NCBI GenBank assembly: GCA_900322135.1
Contig: ONYP01000009.1
Coordinates: forward strand, 1-56,742
Source: an uncultured Prevotellaceae bacterium
GTDB taxonomy: Bacteria > Bacteroidota > Bacteroidia > Bacteroidales > Muribaculaceae
Length of the DNA: 56,742 nucleotides
Direction of reading: 5' to 3'
Both the position numbers and the translations under genes were made by a program. Below are positions 1-9,160 of this stretch, piece after piece; positions within the stretch are counted from its first letter, which is position 1; each line of letters begins with the position of its first letter. A model generated the notes under the pieces. It did not search any database. It was not told the origin of the DNA and worked only from the letters and a program-made list of their open reading frames with translations.

Positions 1-105
1 GATCAAGAACTTCGGAATAATTGTATCTGTTCTCTGTTCTTGTGCCATCGCCATGAGAGACATCAGAGCAATAAGGGCGATTATCACAAATCTAAGTATT
101 TTCAT
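1..105 (-). CDS. Secreted protein, N-terminal fragment only
   Basis: The reverse strand reads ATG at 105-103 and stays open to the window edge, giving 35 residues. They form a clear signal peptide: MKILRF, then a hydrophobic core rich in Ile, Leu, Ala and Met, ending in a MAMAQ cleavage site, followed by a polar mature start (EQRTDTI). The gene lies 32 nt downstream of the tsaD stop on the same strand, so it may be co-transcribed. The rest is outside the window and the product cannot be named; only export across the inner membrane can be inferred. Confidence 0.7.
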   Translation of the reverse strand, partial: MKILRFVIIALIALMSLMAMAQEQRTDTIIPKFLI

Positions 106-137
106 TTCAATAGATTACTATTTAATTGGAGGCTTTT

Positions 138-1154
138 TCAGATGATGACGCGTTGGAAGGGGGGAGCGGTGATGTCGCAGAATTCTTTGTCCAGGTATTT
201 GTAATGGCCGGCGATGGCTATCATCGCGGCATTGTCGGTTGTGAAGACGCGCTTGGGGATGAAGGCCTTGAGGCGATGGCGGCGGGCGTAGTCTTCGACG
301 GCGGCACGCATTCCGCTGTTGGCCGAAACGCCTCCACCGATGGCGATGGTCTTGATGCCCGTGGCCTTGATGGCCTTGCCGAATTTGTCCATCAGGATTT
401 CGATGATGGTGCGCTGCAACGAGGCGGCCAGGTCGGCCTTGTTCTCCTCGATGAAGTTGGGGTTCTCCTTGAGGGCATCGCGCAGGGTGTAGAGGAAAGA
501 TGTCTTCAGGCCGCTGAAACTGTAGTTGAAACCATCGACATGAGGCTTGGCAAACTTGAAGGCCTTGCCGTCGCCCTCGGCAGCCAGGCGGTCGATAATG
601 GGGCCACCGGGATAAGGCAAGCCCATGACCTTGGCGCACTTGTCGAAGGCCTCGCCCGCGGCGTCGTCGATGGTCTGTCCCAGCACCTCCATGTCGCGCG
701 GCGAGTTGACCTTGATGATCTGGCTGTTGCCGCCGCTGATGAGCAGACACAGGTAGGGGAACCCGGGCACCTCGGCGTCGGGCGTTTCCTTGACGAAATG
801 GGAGAGCACATGGCCGTGCAGGTGGTTCACATCGACCAGCGGGATGTCGAGCGCGAGGGACAACCCCTTGGCAAACGAGGTACCCACATGGAGCGAGCCG
901 GGCAAGCCGGGACCGCGTGTGAAGGCGATGGCGTCGATGTCGCCCTTGTCGATGCCGGCCTGACGGATGGCCTCGCTGACAACGGGCACGATGTTCTGCT
1001 GGTGGGCACGCGATGCCAACTCGGGCACCACGCCTCCGTAGGCCTCATGCACACGCTGGCTGGCTATGACATTACTCAACAGCACCGTGTCGCGCAAGAC
1101 CGCAGCCGAAGTGTCGTCGCACGACGATTCTATACCTAATATCGTTACACTCAT
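138..1154 (-). CDS. tsaD: tRNA N6-adenosine threonylcarbamoyltransferase TsaD
   Basis: TsaD transfers the threonylcarbamoyl group from TC-AMP to A37 of ANN-decoding tRNAs, working in the cytoplasm with TsaB and TsaE; neither partner is in this window. The 338-residue length is normal. It opens with the ASKHA-fold motif ILGIESSCDDTS. The metal ligands of the family are visible in HLHGH (His111 and His115), followed by a nucleotide-binding LISGGNSQ, GEAFDKCAKVMG and GGVSANSG. The usual SGGHT is SGGNS here, which I believe is common in Bacteroidota. It follows the DUF4421 gene by 39 nt on the same strand. A TACCTTTG element 23 nt upstream could give it its own promoter. Confidence 0.96.
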   Translation of the reverse strand: MSVTILGIESSCDDTSAAVLRDTVLLSNVIASQRVHEAYGGVVPELASRAHQQNIVPVVSEAIRQAGIDKGDIDAIAFTRGPGLPGSLHVGTSFAKGLSLALDIPLVDVNHLHGHVLSHFVKETPDAEVPGFPYLCLLISGGNSQIIKVNSPRDMEVLGQTIDDAAGEAFDKCAKVMGLPYPGGPIIDRLAAEGDGKAFKFAKPHVDGFNYSFSGLKTSFLYTLRDALKENPNFIEENKADLAASLQRTIIEILMDKFGKAIKATGIKTIAIGGGVSANSGMRAAVEDYARRHRLKAFIPKRVFTTDNAAMIAIAGHYKYLDKEFCDITAPPFQRVII

Positions 1155-1176
1155 TGATGATGTTTTTTTGGGGCTA

Positions 1177-1184
1177 CAAAGGTA
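1177..1184 (-). promoter_or_regulatory. Possible -7 element for tsaD
   Basis: The minus strand reads TACCTTTG, matching the Bacteroidota -7 form TAnnTTTG, 22 nt before the tsaD ATG. No convincing TTTG is seen 19-21 nt further upstream, so this is a weak prediction. Confidence 0.3.
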
Positions 1185-1193
1185 GTCAATTTT

Positions 1194-2432
1194 CTAGAAC
1201 CTGAAGCCGGCTGTAAGGTCAAAGTTATTGTAGCTATTGTAGAAACTGTGCCGCTGGCTGGTGTACCAATGGCCCTCATGGTTAAAGTTAAAAGCATAGA
1301 AGAAGTTGCCGGCAGTACGCACCAGAGCCATTTTAGCGGTCAGGTTGGTGGACAACAGCGATTTCTTCCCCTCGATGGATTCGGGGAAGCTGTGGCGATA
1401 GCCGATGCTGGGTGCAAAGGTGATGTTATAAAGCCAGCCGTGATGGAAGACCCAACTGTAGCCGTAGCCGATGAGTACCCCGAAGTCGCGATAACGGAAG
1501 CGGTAGTCGGTATCGGTGTTGGGCAGGAAAGCCCTGATGTCTCTGTCCAGTTTGTTCATGTCCATGACCACATCCTGATGGCTGAGGTAGATTCCCGTGA
1601 GCAGAGATCCTGAACTGCGTTTCTGGTACTTAGAGAAGCAGTAGGCTGCCGCCTGGGAATAGTGGGTGTGGTTGAAGATATAGTAGGCATCGAGTCCGTA
1701 TCCCTCGCGCTTGAGGCCCGAAAAAATCCTGCTCCCGATCCACTTGCCCAGGCGGTTGATATGAACCGTGCTCTCGTCGTTCTTGCGGTAATAGGCCTCG
1801 ATAAAGATTCTCGATGTGGTAAACGAGAACTGGAGGCGACGGTTACGGATGAAGTTGCCCGCCAGCAGGTCGCGCACATTTATCATATAGGTGAAACTCA
1901 AGCCCATGCCACAAATCTGGAAGCCGAACAATGAGGTGATGTCACTGTTGAGCTGCACCGGCGTTCGCCAGTTGCTCAGATGGCCGGAGTAGAAGTCAAT
2001 CCAGTTGTTGTTCTTGAGCATGATTTTCCACTTCTTGCCACTGGTCTTGCCCGGGTTGACGACATAGGCTGTGTCATAGTAGTTGAGGGCATGGTTGAGC
2101 CACCGATAGGTCTTGAAGCCAAAGTCCAACACGCGAGGATAGACGATGGAAGTGTCGTTGATGCTCCAGCCGTGGCGGAAGATTCTGCGTTTCCACGCAT
2201 TCTTCACATCATCATCGACAGCGATTGTATCGGGGACGAAGACCGGCTCGATGATTGCGCGCTCAGTCGAGAAAGTGTCGGTCAGAAGCGGCACAATCCC
2301 GGTCACTTGGGGCACAGTATCGGTCACATGAGGCAAGGTATCGGCCAGTAGCGGCATGAAGTCATCGGCATATGCCGCACTGCAGCCCATCCATGCCAAC
2401 ATCAGCCATATGACAATACGCCTCACCATCAT
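1194..2432 (-). CDS. DUF4421 family envelope protein
   Basis: This 412-residue protein has a signal peptide (MMVRRIVIWLMLAWMGCSAAYA). Its mature part is rich in aromatic and alternating polar/apolar strands and ends in FDLTAGFRF, a C-terminal Phe as in many outer-membrane beta-barrels. I recognise it as the DUF4421 family, found in Bacteroidota and of unknown biochemical role. Just after the signal peptide is a short repetitive segment (LLADTLPHVTDTVPQVTGIV). The start ATG overlaps the tamB stop in an ATGA arrangement, implying translational coupling. That makes a link with TamB-dependent envelope assembly plausible, but this is inference from context only. Confidence 0.75.
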   Translation of the reverse strand: MMVRRIVIWLMLAWMGCSAAYADDFMPLLADTLPHVTDTVPQVTGIVPLLTDTFSTERAIIEPVFVPDTIAVDDDVKNAWKRRIFRHGWSINDTSIVYPRVLDFGFKTYRWLNHALNYYDTAYVVNPGKTSGKKWKIMLKNNNWIDFYSGHLSNWRTPVQLNSDITSLFGFQICGMGLSFTYMINVRDLLAGNFIRNRRLQFSFTTSRIFIEAYYRKNDESTVHINRLGKWIGSRIFSGLKREGYGLDAYYIFNHTHYSQAAAYCFSKYQKRSSGSLLTGIYLSHQDVVMDMNKLDRDIRAFLPNTDTDYRFRYRDFGVLIGYGYSWVFHHGWLYNITFAPSIGYRHSFPESIEGKKSLLSTNLTAKMALVRTAGNFFYAFNFNHEGHWYTSQRHSFYNSYNNFDLTAGFRF

Positions 2433-5400
2433 TCCGGTTTCTGTGCCGAGCGCAGCGTTACCATGGGCACCGGCTGACGCACACTGCTGTCTTGCGGAGC
2501 CACGGGCGAGGGTTCTCGCCTGGGGATAGTATCATCCTGGCCGGGAGCAAGTTGTTGAGACGGATTGTTCTTCTTGCGCCACGGCTTGTCGAAGTCGTGT
2601 TTCCAAACGATGCCCACGCCCTGAGTGGTGAGCACATTGCGCTGGGTATAGTTCTGGTCGTTGAAGTGGTTATAGGCCTTGAGCCTGAATGTTCCCTTGC
2701 TGTTAAGCAAGTACTCGATATCAAAGTCACCGATGAAGTTGGTGTTGGTCGAATTATAGGCGTTATTGGTGTTATAGGCATTGTCACGATAGCCGAAGTT
2801 ACCGTTGAGCAGCAAGCGGTTGTTGAGCAGCTGGCTGGAGAGCGCCACATCCACCTCCACATCGTTGAAACCATTGTTGGTGCGCACATTGGGAGCAATC
2901 GACAGATTGTCGGTCATCTTGCCCAGGATACTGCTCAGCTGGCCGGCGATGGTCGAGGAGGCAACCGAAGTCAGGAACTCGGGCTGGCTAGGCGAGTTGG
3001 CCATATACTCTGGAGTATAGAAACGGTTCAATGCCAGCAAGTAGATAATCTGGCGGTTCATCATCTCGTCGGTGCTGATGATGCTCTTGACCCTGTGGTA
3101 GATGTCGGTGGTGAGGGATGGGAACTCAAGGTCAAACGAGATTTCAGGCTGGCTGATGATGCCCTTGGCCCTCAACAACGCATGCACAGGCACACTCGTG
3201 CGGTTCAAAGCCTGTTCCTGGCGGAAAGAGCCGTCCAGGTCAAGGAGGTTTGCATTGAGAGAGTAAACGGCTTCCAGGTCAAGCAAGGCAGCATAAGGGT
3301 CACCCTGGAAGCTGATGCTGCTACCGTCACGGATGGTGAAGTCCTTGATAATCACATCCTGCAGAGTGAAATTATAGGTACCCTTGTTCAGGGTATACTT
3401 ACCGTAGGTCTTGAGTTCGCCATTGTTGTTGTAGGTCAAGCGCATGTGACCGCTACCGGTGGCCTTGATGCGGTCACCGCCCACGGGGTCCATCACCACG
3501 GTGAGCGCCACATCGGGGGTGATGTCGCCTTGCAGGTCGATATTATAGGCACTGGGCTCTGAGTTGACCTGCTGCTGCACCTTCTGTTTCAACTGGCTCA
3601 TGATCATGTCGAGGGTATCCATCTGCTCGACGACGACGGGCTCTTCGGGAGCATTGCGGTCCCTGAAGGTGATGAAGTTGTAGGTGTCGGCCTGCTCATT
3701 GTCGCTCATGACAAGGGTAAACTTGCTGCGTGGCGCCGATGTCATGTTGACGCGAATATTCACGATGCCCGGTCCGCCATCTACAAAGCAGGAGCCGTTG
3801 CCGTAGATAGTGCCGTACCAGTCGGGGTTGATACTTGGATTGGTGTCATAGGACAGGAAATTACGGGCATCGGTGATGGCAAAACTGAATTCCGGCTTGT
3901 GGAAGGCATCATGCTTGAGCCAGCCGCCAAAACGGGCCTCGTGCCCCTCACGGTCATGGATGGGCACATCATTGATTTCAATCAAGTCGGGGACGGTCTT
4001 GATGGGCACATTGCTGGCCGTGTAGTAGCAGTTCACATAGTCCACCAGGAACCTGAGAGAGTCGGCAACGAGGTCGCCCTCCAGGTTGATGGTGTGGAAG
4101 TTACCGAGCAGGATAGCCTTGCCCGACATCTCACCCTGGATGTCGCTGGTGAAAGCCTCCACATAGGGCTTGAGGAATGCGACATTGGCATGGTCGGTGT
4201 CAAACTCGATGTACAATGAGTCGTCGGCAATATAGATGCCGCCATTGAGCAGGCTGCGCTTGCCGTTGGGCTGGTCAATACTGCCCGACACCAATACGCC
4301 TCCCGACTCGGTGTCATAGTTCGCCTGGATATCCAGGTTACCCATCTTGCCGTCGTTATAAGAAATATTCTCGATGTACAGGCTAGGTGTATACAATCGC
4401 GGTTTGCCCGAGAACAGATTGCTCGCATAGCACTTGCTGGTGGCACGGCCGCCGAAGTCCACATTGTCGATGGCCAAGGTCTCGAACACATAGTCAAGAT
4501 TCACATCGTTGAGTTCGATGCACAATTCATCGTCGGGGTCACTGGAAGCCTTGCCGTTGACACGGATGTACTGCTCACGGTGATGTCCCGAGAGGTTTTC
4601 CACCTCGACCACACCGTTGCCAAAGTTGATGTGTCCCGCCTCGACATTCCACACCGTGTCGTTGAAGACCAGCTGTGACGGGTTGACATCGATGTCGACC
4701 TTCATCTTGCCGTCGTTGCCACGGTCGAGCAACCCGCTCATGCTCAAGTTGCCGTAGAAGTCCCGCTCGTTAGGCACACGCCATCCCAGGTTGGCGTCGA
4801 GCCGGTTGTTCTGGCCCGAGGCGTCAACATTGAGGTTAATCATGCCGTTCTTGGTAGGATAACTCGACTGTGCATTCAGGACAACCCGGTCAGAGACGCT
4901 GTCCAGCGAAGCGATAAACCGGGTTTTCTCGATGAGTTTGTTGCCCTGAAGCATCAACGGAGCGTCCATAACGAGGTCAAATGTGTTGTCATTCTCGTCC
5001 AGGTTGCCCTCGATAACAGCTCGATAGGCCAGGCGGACAGGCAATTTAAGCATCTCGTTGAGCTCATCATCGGGGTTGATGACAAGGTTGAAACGCACAT
5101 CATGAGGCTGCCCGCTGTGGGTATAGTCAGCATAATCGCCGAAGTACTGCGGGAAAGCACGGGAGAGCATATGCTTGACGGTTGGAACTATGGTCTTGAA
5201 ATCATACTGGCCCGAGATGAAGCCGTCGATGTGGTCACTGTTGATGTCTACAATCTTATCGATGCCATCATTGTCAGCATTGATTTCCAGATGGTCGAAA
5301 TTCAAGCCCTTACCGTTGTGGTCCACCATGCTGAAGTCATGTATTGACAGGTTGCCCGAGATGTTGTCCAGCGAGTTGCCCCAGAACGAGGCGGTGGCGT

Positions 5401-7072
5401 TGGCCGACAAGCGATGATGGGGATACTTATTGGTGATGCCGAGATTGGCCAGGTTCACATCGCGGGTGGAAATATTCACATCAAATGACGAGTTGGCGCC
5501 GTTGAGCAGCGCGGTGCCATCAAGCTGCACATTGCCATTGGGGTCATTGATGGCCAGCGAGCCCGTGTAGTTCTGTCCCTGCTTGTCCACATCGGCAACG
5601 ATGTCATGGTAACGCCTGCCCTTGAAGTCCACAAAGGGGATGTGTCCCTGCAGGTGCCCCGACACATCTGAGCCGTGCATGACAGCATCGAGCTGTGCGT
5701 CGATGGCGAGCTGGTCAAGCATGTCGCGCTTGTCGAACAGGGTTCCCAGTTGCAGGCCGTCGGTCTTTACATGACCGTTGAAACGGGACTCCCCCTTGTA
5801 ACTGGCAAGAGTGCCGTCCACATCGGCGCGTCCCAGCGCAGTGCCGACCGTCCCCTTGAAACTCATGTTGCTGCCCTTGCTGTGGAATTCACCGTCGAGG
5901 GCCACATTGCCGCAGCGCGAGATGAGCATGCGGGCTTGTGGAGACAGGTTGGGGGCCAGAGTCATCAAGCGTGAGATATCGCCGGCCTTGGCATCCAAGT
6001 CGATGCGGTCAAGATCCATGGTGCGGTAGCCGCCCTGGGTGGGCAGCGAGAACCCGCCACGGGCATTCAGCGCCAAGCCTCCGTCGAGGGTGTGCAGGCG
6101 CAGGGTGGGCACCTCGATGCGGGAACCGTCCTTCATGACCTCGGCCACGACCGACAAGGGCTCATCGAACTGCTTGAGCTGTGGCACAATCGCCGCCAGG
6201 TCGCTGGGGGTGATGGTGCTGCCAGGAGTCCTTACCCGCAACGGCATATTGCGCAACTCATTCCCCAGGTTCTTGAGCGATGAATACTCGAGATGCAAGT
6301 CGTCGAGCGCGATATTGCTGCGCGGCAGTTTCAGCTTGATATCCTGCACATCAAGGCTGTTGTCGGTGATGTGCACATTGGTAGACAAGCTCTTGAGCGA
6401 CAGGCCGCTCTGCTCGTCAAATGAGAGTCGTTTTACCTGGATGCCGAAATCGTTGTTCTTCAAGCAGGGCAAAGTCAAATCAGCCCGCAGGTTGCTCACG
6501 GCCAGGTGGTTGGCATCGAGACGGCCAGGGGTGCGAGGCTGGTCCAGCACATCATAGGTGAGAGACGACTTGCGCACAACTACCGTCTTGACTTGCACAT
6601 CAAAGGGCTTGGGCGGCTTGTCATCCTTGGGCTTGAACGCATCGATGATGAACTGTATGTTGGTGGGGCTGTCCTTGTCCGGCCTTGTCACATGGCCATC
6701 CAAGCCGATGATTTCGGCATAGGTAATGACGACGCGGTTGTCGGCGAGCAGTTCTTTAAGATTGATGCCCGCTCCCAACTTGTCGACAGCAAGCAGCGAG
6801 TCGCCCTGCTGGTCGTTGACAAGCACATCCTTGAGTTCCAGCTGATTGAATGGCGATATCGAGACCGAGCCGATGTGCACCTCGGTGTTGAGGAACTCGC
6901 TCAACGCTTTCTCTCCCTCGCGGCACAGACGGTCCTGAACAGGTGGCAAGAGCAGCAACAGGTAGGCAAGGGCGACAAGCGACACCGCCATGACCAAAAT
7001 GGTCACGGCTATCGAGCGCAATACATTATATGTCCCTCTTGTGAACTTCATCAGACCAGTTATCGATACCAC
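2429..7072 (-). CDS. tamB: TamB-family translocation/assembly module protein
   Basis: A 1547-residue envelope protein. It has one N-terminal transmembrane segment (about residues 19-43, rich in Val, Leu and Ala), an AsmA-like start, then a very long run of alternating beta strands typical of the bridge-like lipid/protein transport groove. The TamB (former DUF490) C-terminal domain lies at roughly residues 1100-1480, and a proline/glutamine-rich tail follows. TamB-like proteins span the periplasm and are linked to phospholipid transport and outer-membrane protein assembly. No TamA/Omp85 partner is in the window; the coupled DUF4421 gene follows with a 4-nt overlap. An internal Met at residue 8 (MKFTRGTYN) is an alternative start with an equally good membrane anchor. 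Confidence 0.9.
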   Translation of the reverse strand: MVSITGLMKFTRGTYNVLRSIAVTILVMAVSLVALAYLLLLLPPVQDRLCREGEKALSEFLNTEVHIGSVSISPFNQLELKDVLVNDQQGDSLLAVDKLGAGINLKELLADNRVVITYAEIIGLDGHVTRPDKDSPTNIQFIIDAFKPKDDKPPKPFDVQVKTVVVRKSSLTYDVLDQPRTPGRLDANHLAVSNLRADLTLPCLKNNDFGIQVKRLSFDEQSGLSLKSLSTNVHITDNSLDVQDIKLKLPRSNIALDDLHLEYSSLKNLGNELRNMPLRVRTPGSTITPSDLAAIVPQLKQFDEPLSVVAEVMKDGSRIEVPTLRLHTLDGGLALNARGGFSLPTQGGYRTMDLDRIDLDAKAGDISRLMTLAPNLSPQARMLISRCGNVALDGEFHSKGSNMSFKGTVGTALGRADVDGTLASYKGESRFNGHVKTDGLQLGTLFDKRDMLDQLAIDAQLDAVMHGSDVSGHLQGHIPFVDFKGRRYHDIVADVDKQGQNYTGSLAINDPNGNVQLDGTALLNGANSSFDVNISTRDVNLANLGITNKYPHHRLSANATASFWGNSLDNISGNLSIHDFSMVDHNGKGLNFDHLEINADNDGIDKIVDINSDHIDGFISGQYDFKTIVPTVKHMLSRAFPQYFGDYADYTHSGQPHDVRFNLVINPDDELNEMLKLPVRLAYRAVIEGNLDENDNTFDLVMDAPLMLQGNKLIEKTRFIASLDSVSDRVVLNAQSSYPTKNGMINLNVDASGQNNRLDANLGWRVPNERDFYGNLSMSGLLDRGNDGKMKVDIDVNPSQLVFNDTVWNVEAGHINFGNGVVEVENLSGHHREQYIRVNGKASSDPDDELCIELNDVNLDYVFETLAIDNVDFGGRATSKCYASNLFSGKPRLYTPSLYIENISYNDGKMGNLDIQANYDTESGGVLVSGSIDQPNGKRSLLNGGIYIADDSLYIEFDTDHANVAFLKPYVEAFTSDIQGEMSGKAILLGNFHTINLEGDLVADSLRFLVDYVNCYYTASNVPIKTVPDLIEINDVPIHDREGHEARFGGWLKHDAFHKPEFSFAITDARNFLSYDTNPSINPDWYGTIYGNGSCFVDGGPGIVNIRVNMTSAPRSKFTLVMSDNEQADTYNFITFRDRNAPEEPVVVEQMDTLDMIMSQLKQKVQQQVNSEPSAYNIDLQGDITPDVALTVVMDPVGGDRIKATGSGHMRLTYNNNGELKTYGKYTLNKGTYNFTLQDVIIKDFTIRDGSSISFQGDPYAALLDLEAVYSLNANLLDLDGSFRQEQALNRTSVPVHALLRAKGIISQPEISFDLEFPSLTTDIYHRVKSIISTDEMMNRQIIYLLALNRFYTPEYMANSPSQPEFLTSVASSTIAGQLSSILGKMTDNLSIAPNVRTNNGFNDVEVDVALSSQLLNNRLLLNGNFGYRDNAYNTNNAYNSTNTNFIGDFDIEYLLNSKGTFRLKAYNHFNDQNYTQRNVLTTQGVGIVWKHDFDKPWRKKNNPSQQLAPGQDDTIPRREPSPVAPQDSSVRQPVPMVTLRSAQKPE

Positions 7073-7120
7073 TGTTGCAAATTCAGTGCCACATCACTTC
7101 GCTAAACCGAATCCAACTTG

Positions 7121-7128
7121 CAAAGTTA
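7121..7128 (-). promoter_or_regulatory. Possible -7 element for tamB
   Basis: The minus strand reads TAACTTTG, a good TAnnTTTG match 48 nt upstream of the tamB ATG. No TTTG is present at the expected upstream distance, so only the -7 half is supported. Confidence 0.35.
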
Positions 7129-7310
7129 GGCATTTTAGTTGAATGGCGCTCATTTTATGGAGCCATATTTTCATGTACCGGCGCCAGATTAACATTCCAA
7201 TTAACAATCCAAGGCGGCAGCTGGGGATGTCCAAGCCACCGTTCAGTGAGACAGAGCCCCCATCATTGAGACAAAAAACAAAGATCTGCGTGATTTTTTT
7301 GCGCAAAAGT

Positions 7311-7341
7311 TTTGAAATTATTCAAAATTTAACTATTTTTG
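7311..7341 (+). promoter_or_regulatory. Bacteroidota promoter for lipoprotein 1
   Basis: TTTG (7311-7314), 19 nt, then TATTTTTG (7334-7341): a full match to the -33/-7 form. The predicted transcript would have a leader of about 90 nt before the ATG at 7441. Confidence 0.65.
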
Positions 7342-7440
7342 CCATCAGTTAAGGAATACCTCCAGCAGATGCGCCCGTGATGGGTTGCATGTGCCAATGC
7401 ATATAGTACCTAATTATTAATTTCTAAACATTTCAAGACG

Positions 7441-7875
7441 ATGAGACACAAACGATTAGCCCTCTTTGGGATCCTGTTGCTGCTATCAGCAGCCGCGGTC
7501 CTGCTGCACTCATGCGCATCAGAAGAAGATGAACCCATTCTGGTGGGTTACTACCTGGCTTTGGACTCCACGGAGTTTATCGGCATCACTGAGTTTGACG
7601 AAGCCAATGGCACCATAGCTCCGCCCGAGGACCACAACATCTTTATGGCTTACCTCAAGATGAAAAAAGCGCTCAAGGCTAATTTCCCCAAGGCCCGTCC
7701 GCAGGGTGATGACAGCCGCGCGATTACCGTGTGCGACTCCTGCTTCAATGAGTCGATGTACTGCACCGCCCATGGCCCCACCATCTGTACCGCAAGGCTC
7801 ATCCGCACGCGCCAGGTGGGTGACCGCATCGTGAACAGCAAGCAACTCAAGCTTTACCAATTCACCTACTTATGA
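7441..7875 (+). CDS. Small lipoprotein, family member 1
   Basis: This 144-residue protein has a type II signal ending LLHSC and an acidic stretch right after the Cys (ASEEDE). In Bacteroidota, acidic residues just after the lipidated Cys are associated with surface exposure of lipoproteins. The mature domain is about 115 residues and I do not recognise it. It shares with the proteins at 8075 and 9161 a GYYL-like start, an M-K/R-x-A helix, P....QG.D, a short helix with Cys/Asp, and an L.R......I ending in LK.Y. This copy is the most diverged and has extra Cys residues (VCDSCF, YCTAHG). It has its own promoter. Function unknown. Confidence 0.8.
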   Translation: MRHKRLALFGILLLLSAAAVLLHSCASEEDEPILVGYYLALDSTEFIGITEFDEANGTIAPPEDHNIFMAYLKMKKALKANFPKARPQGDDSRAITVCDSCFNESMYCTAHGPTICTARLIRTRQVGDRIVNSKQLKLYQFTYL

Positions 7876-8012
7876 CGCGTGGCAGGGACATCGCCGGGGT
7901 GTGCCGTAACGCTCTCGTCAGGCTTGAATCAGTCCATGCGGGCTATCTGCAAGTCAAGGCTAAGCCCGACGGCTCACCCGTGAATCAATAACGGCACTTT
8001 TCCAGCCGAATG

Positions 8013-8044
8013 TTTGCATAAGCCATTTTCTGTCAGTATATTTG
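8013..8044 (+). promoter_or_regulatory. Bacteroidota promoter for lipoprotein 2
   Basis: TTTG (8013-8016), 20 nt, then TATATTTG (8037-8044) followed by CG. It ends 30 nt before the ATG at 8075, which fixes that ATG as the start rather than an upstream TTG at 8042 lying inside the promoter. Confidence 0.7.
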
Positions 8045-8074
8045 CGACCTGAACAACGCAAAACAACCAAGATT

Positions 8075-8548
8075 ATGGCAACCAATCGCAAACACTCCCT
8101 ATCGGTGCTGGCAAGGCTCATCGCCGCGCTGGCACTGATTGTGCCGTCATTGTCGCTCATGTCGTGTGACAACGACGAGCCTGAGCTGCTCATCGGCTAC
8201 TATATGACCATCAACTCCCAGGTGGGCCTGAACTTGTCGGAAAACGACGAGAGCCAGGGCACCTCGTCGCAGCCCGAGGCCGACATGCTGTCCTACACCA
8301 TCATCCGCATGCGCGAGGCGCTGCACGAGGTGTACACCCATCCGTCAACCCAGGGCAACGACGCTGTGGTCATTGCCGCGCTGGACTACATCTACCAGGA
8401 CTATCACGCCATGTATGGCGCCTATGAGAAGAACACGGTGTGTGTCGTGAAACTGTACCGTGCCCGCATCGACGACGAGGGTATTGTCAAGAAAAGCACC
8501 GCGCTGAAGACCTACCGTTTCGGTGCCCAACCAGTAAAGACCGAATAA
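8075..8548 (+). CDS. Small lipoprotein, family member 2
   Basis: This 157-residue lipoprotein begins MATNRKHS, has a hydrophobic core and a SLMSC lipobox, then the acidic DNDEPE. The mature part aligns well with the protein at 9161: both have MREA helices, a P....QG.DA.VIAA core, a Tyr-rich helix (YHAMYG against YIGMYN) and LKTY near the end. The family is not one I can name. The upstream in-frame TTG at 8042 overlaps the -7 box and is rejected as the start. Its own promoter suggests transcription separate from member 1. Confidence 0.82.
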   Translation: MATNRKHSLSVLARLIAALALIVPSLSLMSCDNDEPELLIGYYMTINSQVGLNLSENDESQGTSSQPEADMLSYTIIRMREALHEVYTHPSTQGNDAVVIAALDYIYQDYHAMYGAYEKNTVCVVKLYRARIDDEGIVKKSTALKTYRFGAQPVKTE

Positions 8549-8583
8549 TCAAGCGGGGAAGATTCATTTCTGGGTGTTTTTTT

Positions 8584-8615
8584 CTTGCTGATTCCGATTA
8601 ATTACATTAACTTTG
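8584..8615 (+). promoter_or_regulatory. Likely promoter for the dockerin-like mini-protein
   Basis: TAACTTTG (8608-8615) is a good -7 element. CTTG (8584-8587), 20 nt upstream, is an imperfect -33. The element ends 36 nt before the ATG at 8652. Confidence 0.5.
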
Positions 8616-8651
8616 CCAAAGAAAAAACATTCTAAATAAAGACAAGAGCAT

Positions 8652-8999
8652 ATGAAGAAGATTTTTACTTTACTTTTCTGTGTCTGCGCTGTGGCCATCG
8701 CAGCCCATGCCGACGCATCGAGCGTTGAACAGTGCATCAACACCGTGCTGGGCGTTGACCAGCCCACTGCCACCCTGACGGCGACCAACCTTGACATCAA
8801 CAACGACGGTGTCGTGGACATCAACGATGTCACCGCCATGATCGCCGGCAACCTGGCGTCAAGGCCTGCTCCCGCCATGGCCAAGCCCAAGCAGCTCATC
8901 GATGTTGATGCCATCATCAAGGACATCATTGATGATGTAGAGCCCACGCCCAACCTGGGTGATGTGAACGAAGCCATCAGCAAGAACCTGGAGGACTGA
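8652..8999 (+). CDS. Exported dockerin-like mini-protein
   Basis: A 115-residue secreted protein with signal peptide MKKIFTLLFCVCAVAIAAHA. Residues about 56-78 are a type-I dockerin half: DINNDGVVDINDVTAMI, with Asp/Asn at the calcium-loop positions. The remainder carries a weaker second half ending LGDVNEAISKNL, which resembles the helix of the first repeat but lacks a proper calcium loop. Dockerin modules normally sit at the C-terminus of large enzymes or surface proteins; here there is nothing else. No cohesin is visible in the window. It lies between two members of the small lipoprotein family, in the same direction. The role could be calcium binding or docking, but this is inference. Confidence 0.78.
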   Translation: MKKIFTLLFCVCAVAIAAHADASSVEQCINTVLGVDQPTATLTATNLDINNDGVVDINDVTAMIAGNLASRPAPAMAKPKQLIDVDAIIKDIIDDVEPTPNLGDVNEAISKNLED

Positions 9000-9038
9000 C
9001 ACGCGCTGCTCCACTCGGGCAGCAGCCCCCACAGTAGT

Positions 9039-9088
9039 ACATCGACCCGTCGTCCCGAAGCAACACCTCTCGGGTTGAGGGTCGATGT
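9039..9088. other. Inverted repeat between mini-protein and lipoprotein 3
   Basis: ACATCGACCC (9039-9048) pairs with GGGTCGATGT (9079-9088), and inside it CCCGA pairs with TCGGG. This gives a two-part stem. There is no T-run after it, so it is either a weak terminator or a structured leader for the gene at 9161. Confidence 0.35.
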
Positions 9089-9160
9089 GCATTTGGACCA
9101 TGAGCCACCCTACCTGAGTCATCAACGAAACCATTAATACTGAAATCATATTATCACAAC

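Larger units (their letters stand above)
7073..7440. other. Divergent intergenic region tamB / lipoprotein 1
   Basis: This 368-nt stretch separates tamB from the plus-strand lipoprotein gene and holds a promoter element for each side. I see no RNA gene in it. A 70-codon open frame on the minus strand exists but has no homology I recognise and looks accidental. Confidence 0.6.

Noticed and set aside
126-1139. Plus-strand open frame of 337 codons opposite tsaD
   Set aside because: The minus strand encodes all TsaD motifs; the plus frame is a GC-skew shadow.
7094-7306. 70-codon minus-strand open frame between tamB and lipoprotein 1
   Set aside because: It overlaps promoter elements, has no recognisable domain and begins in AT-rich intergenic text.
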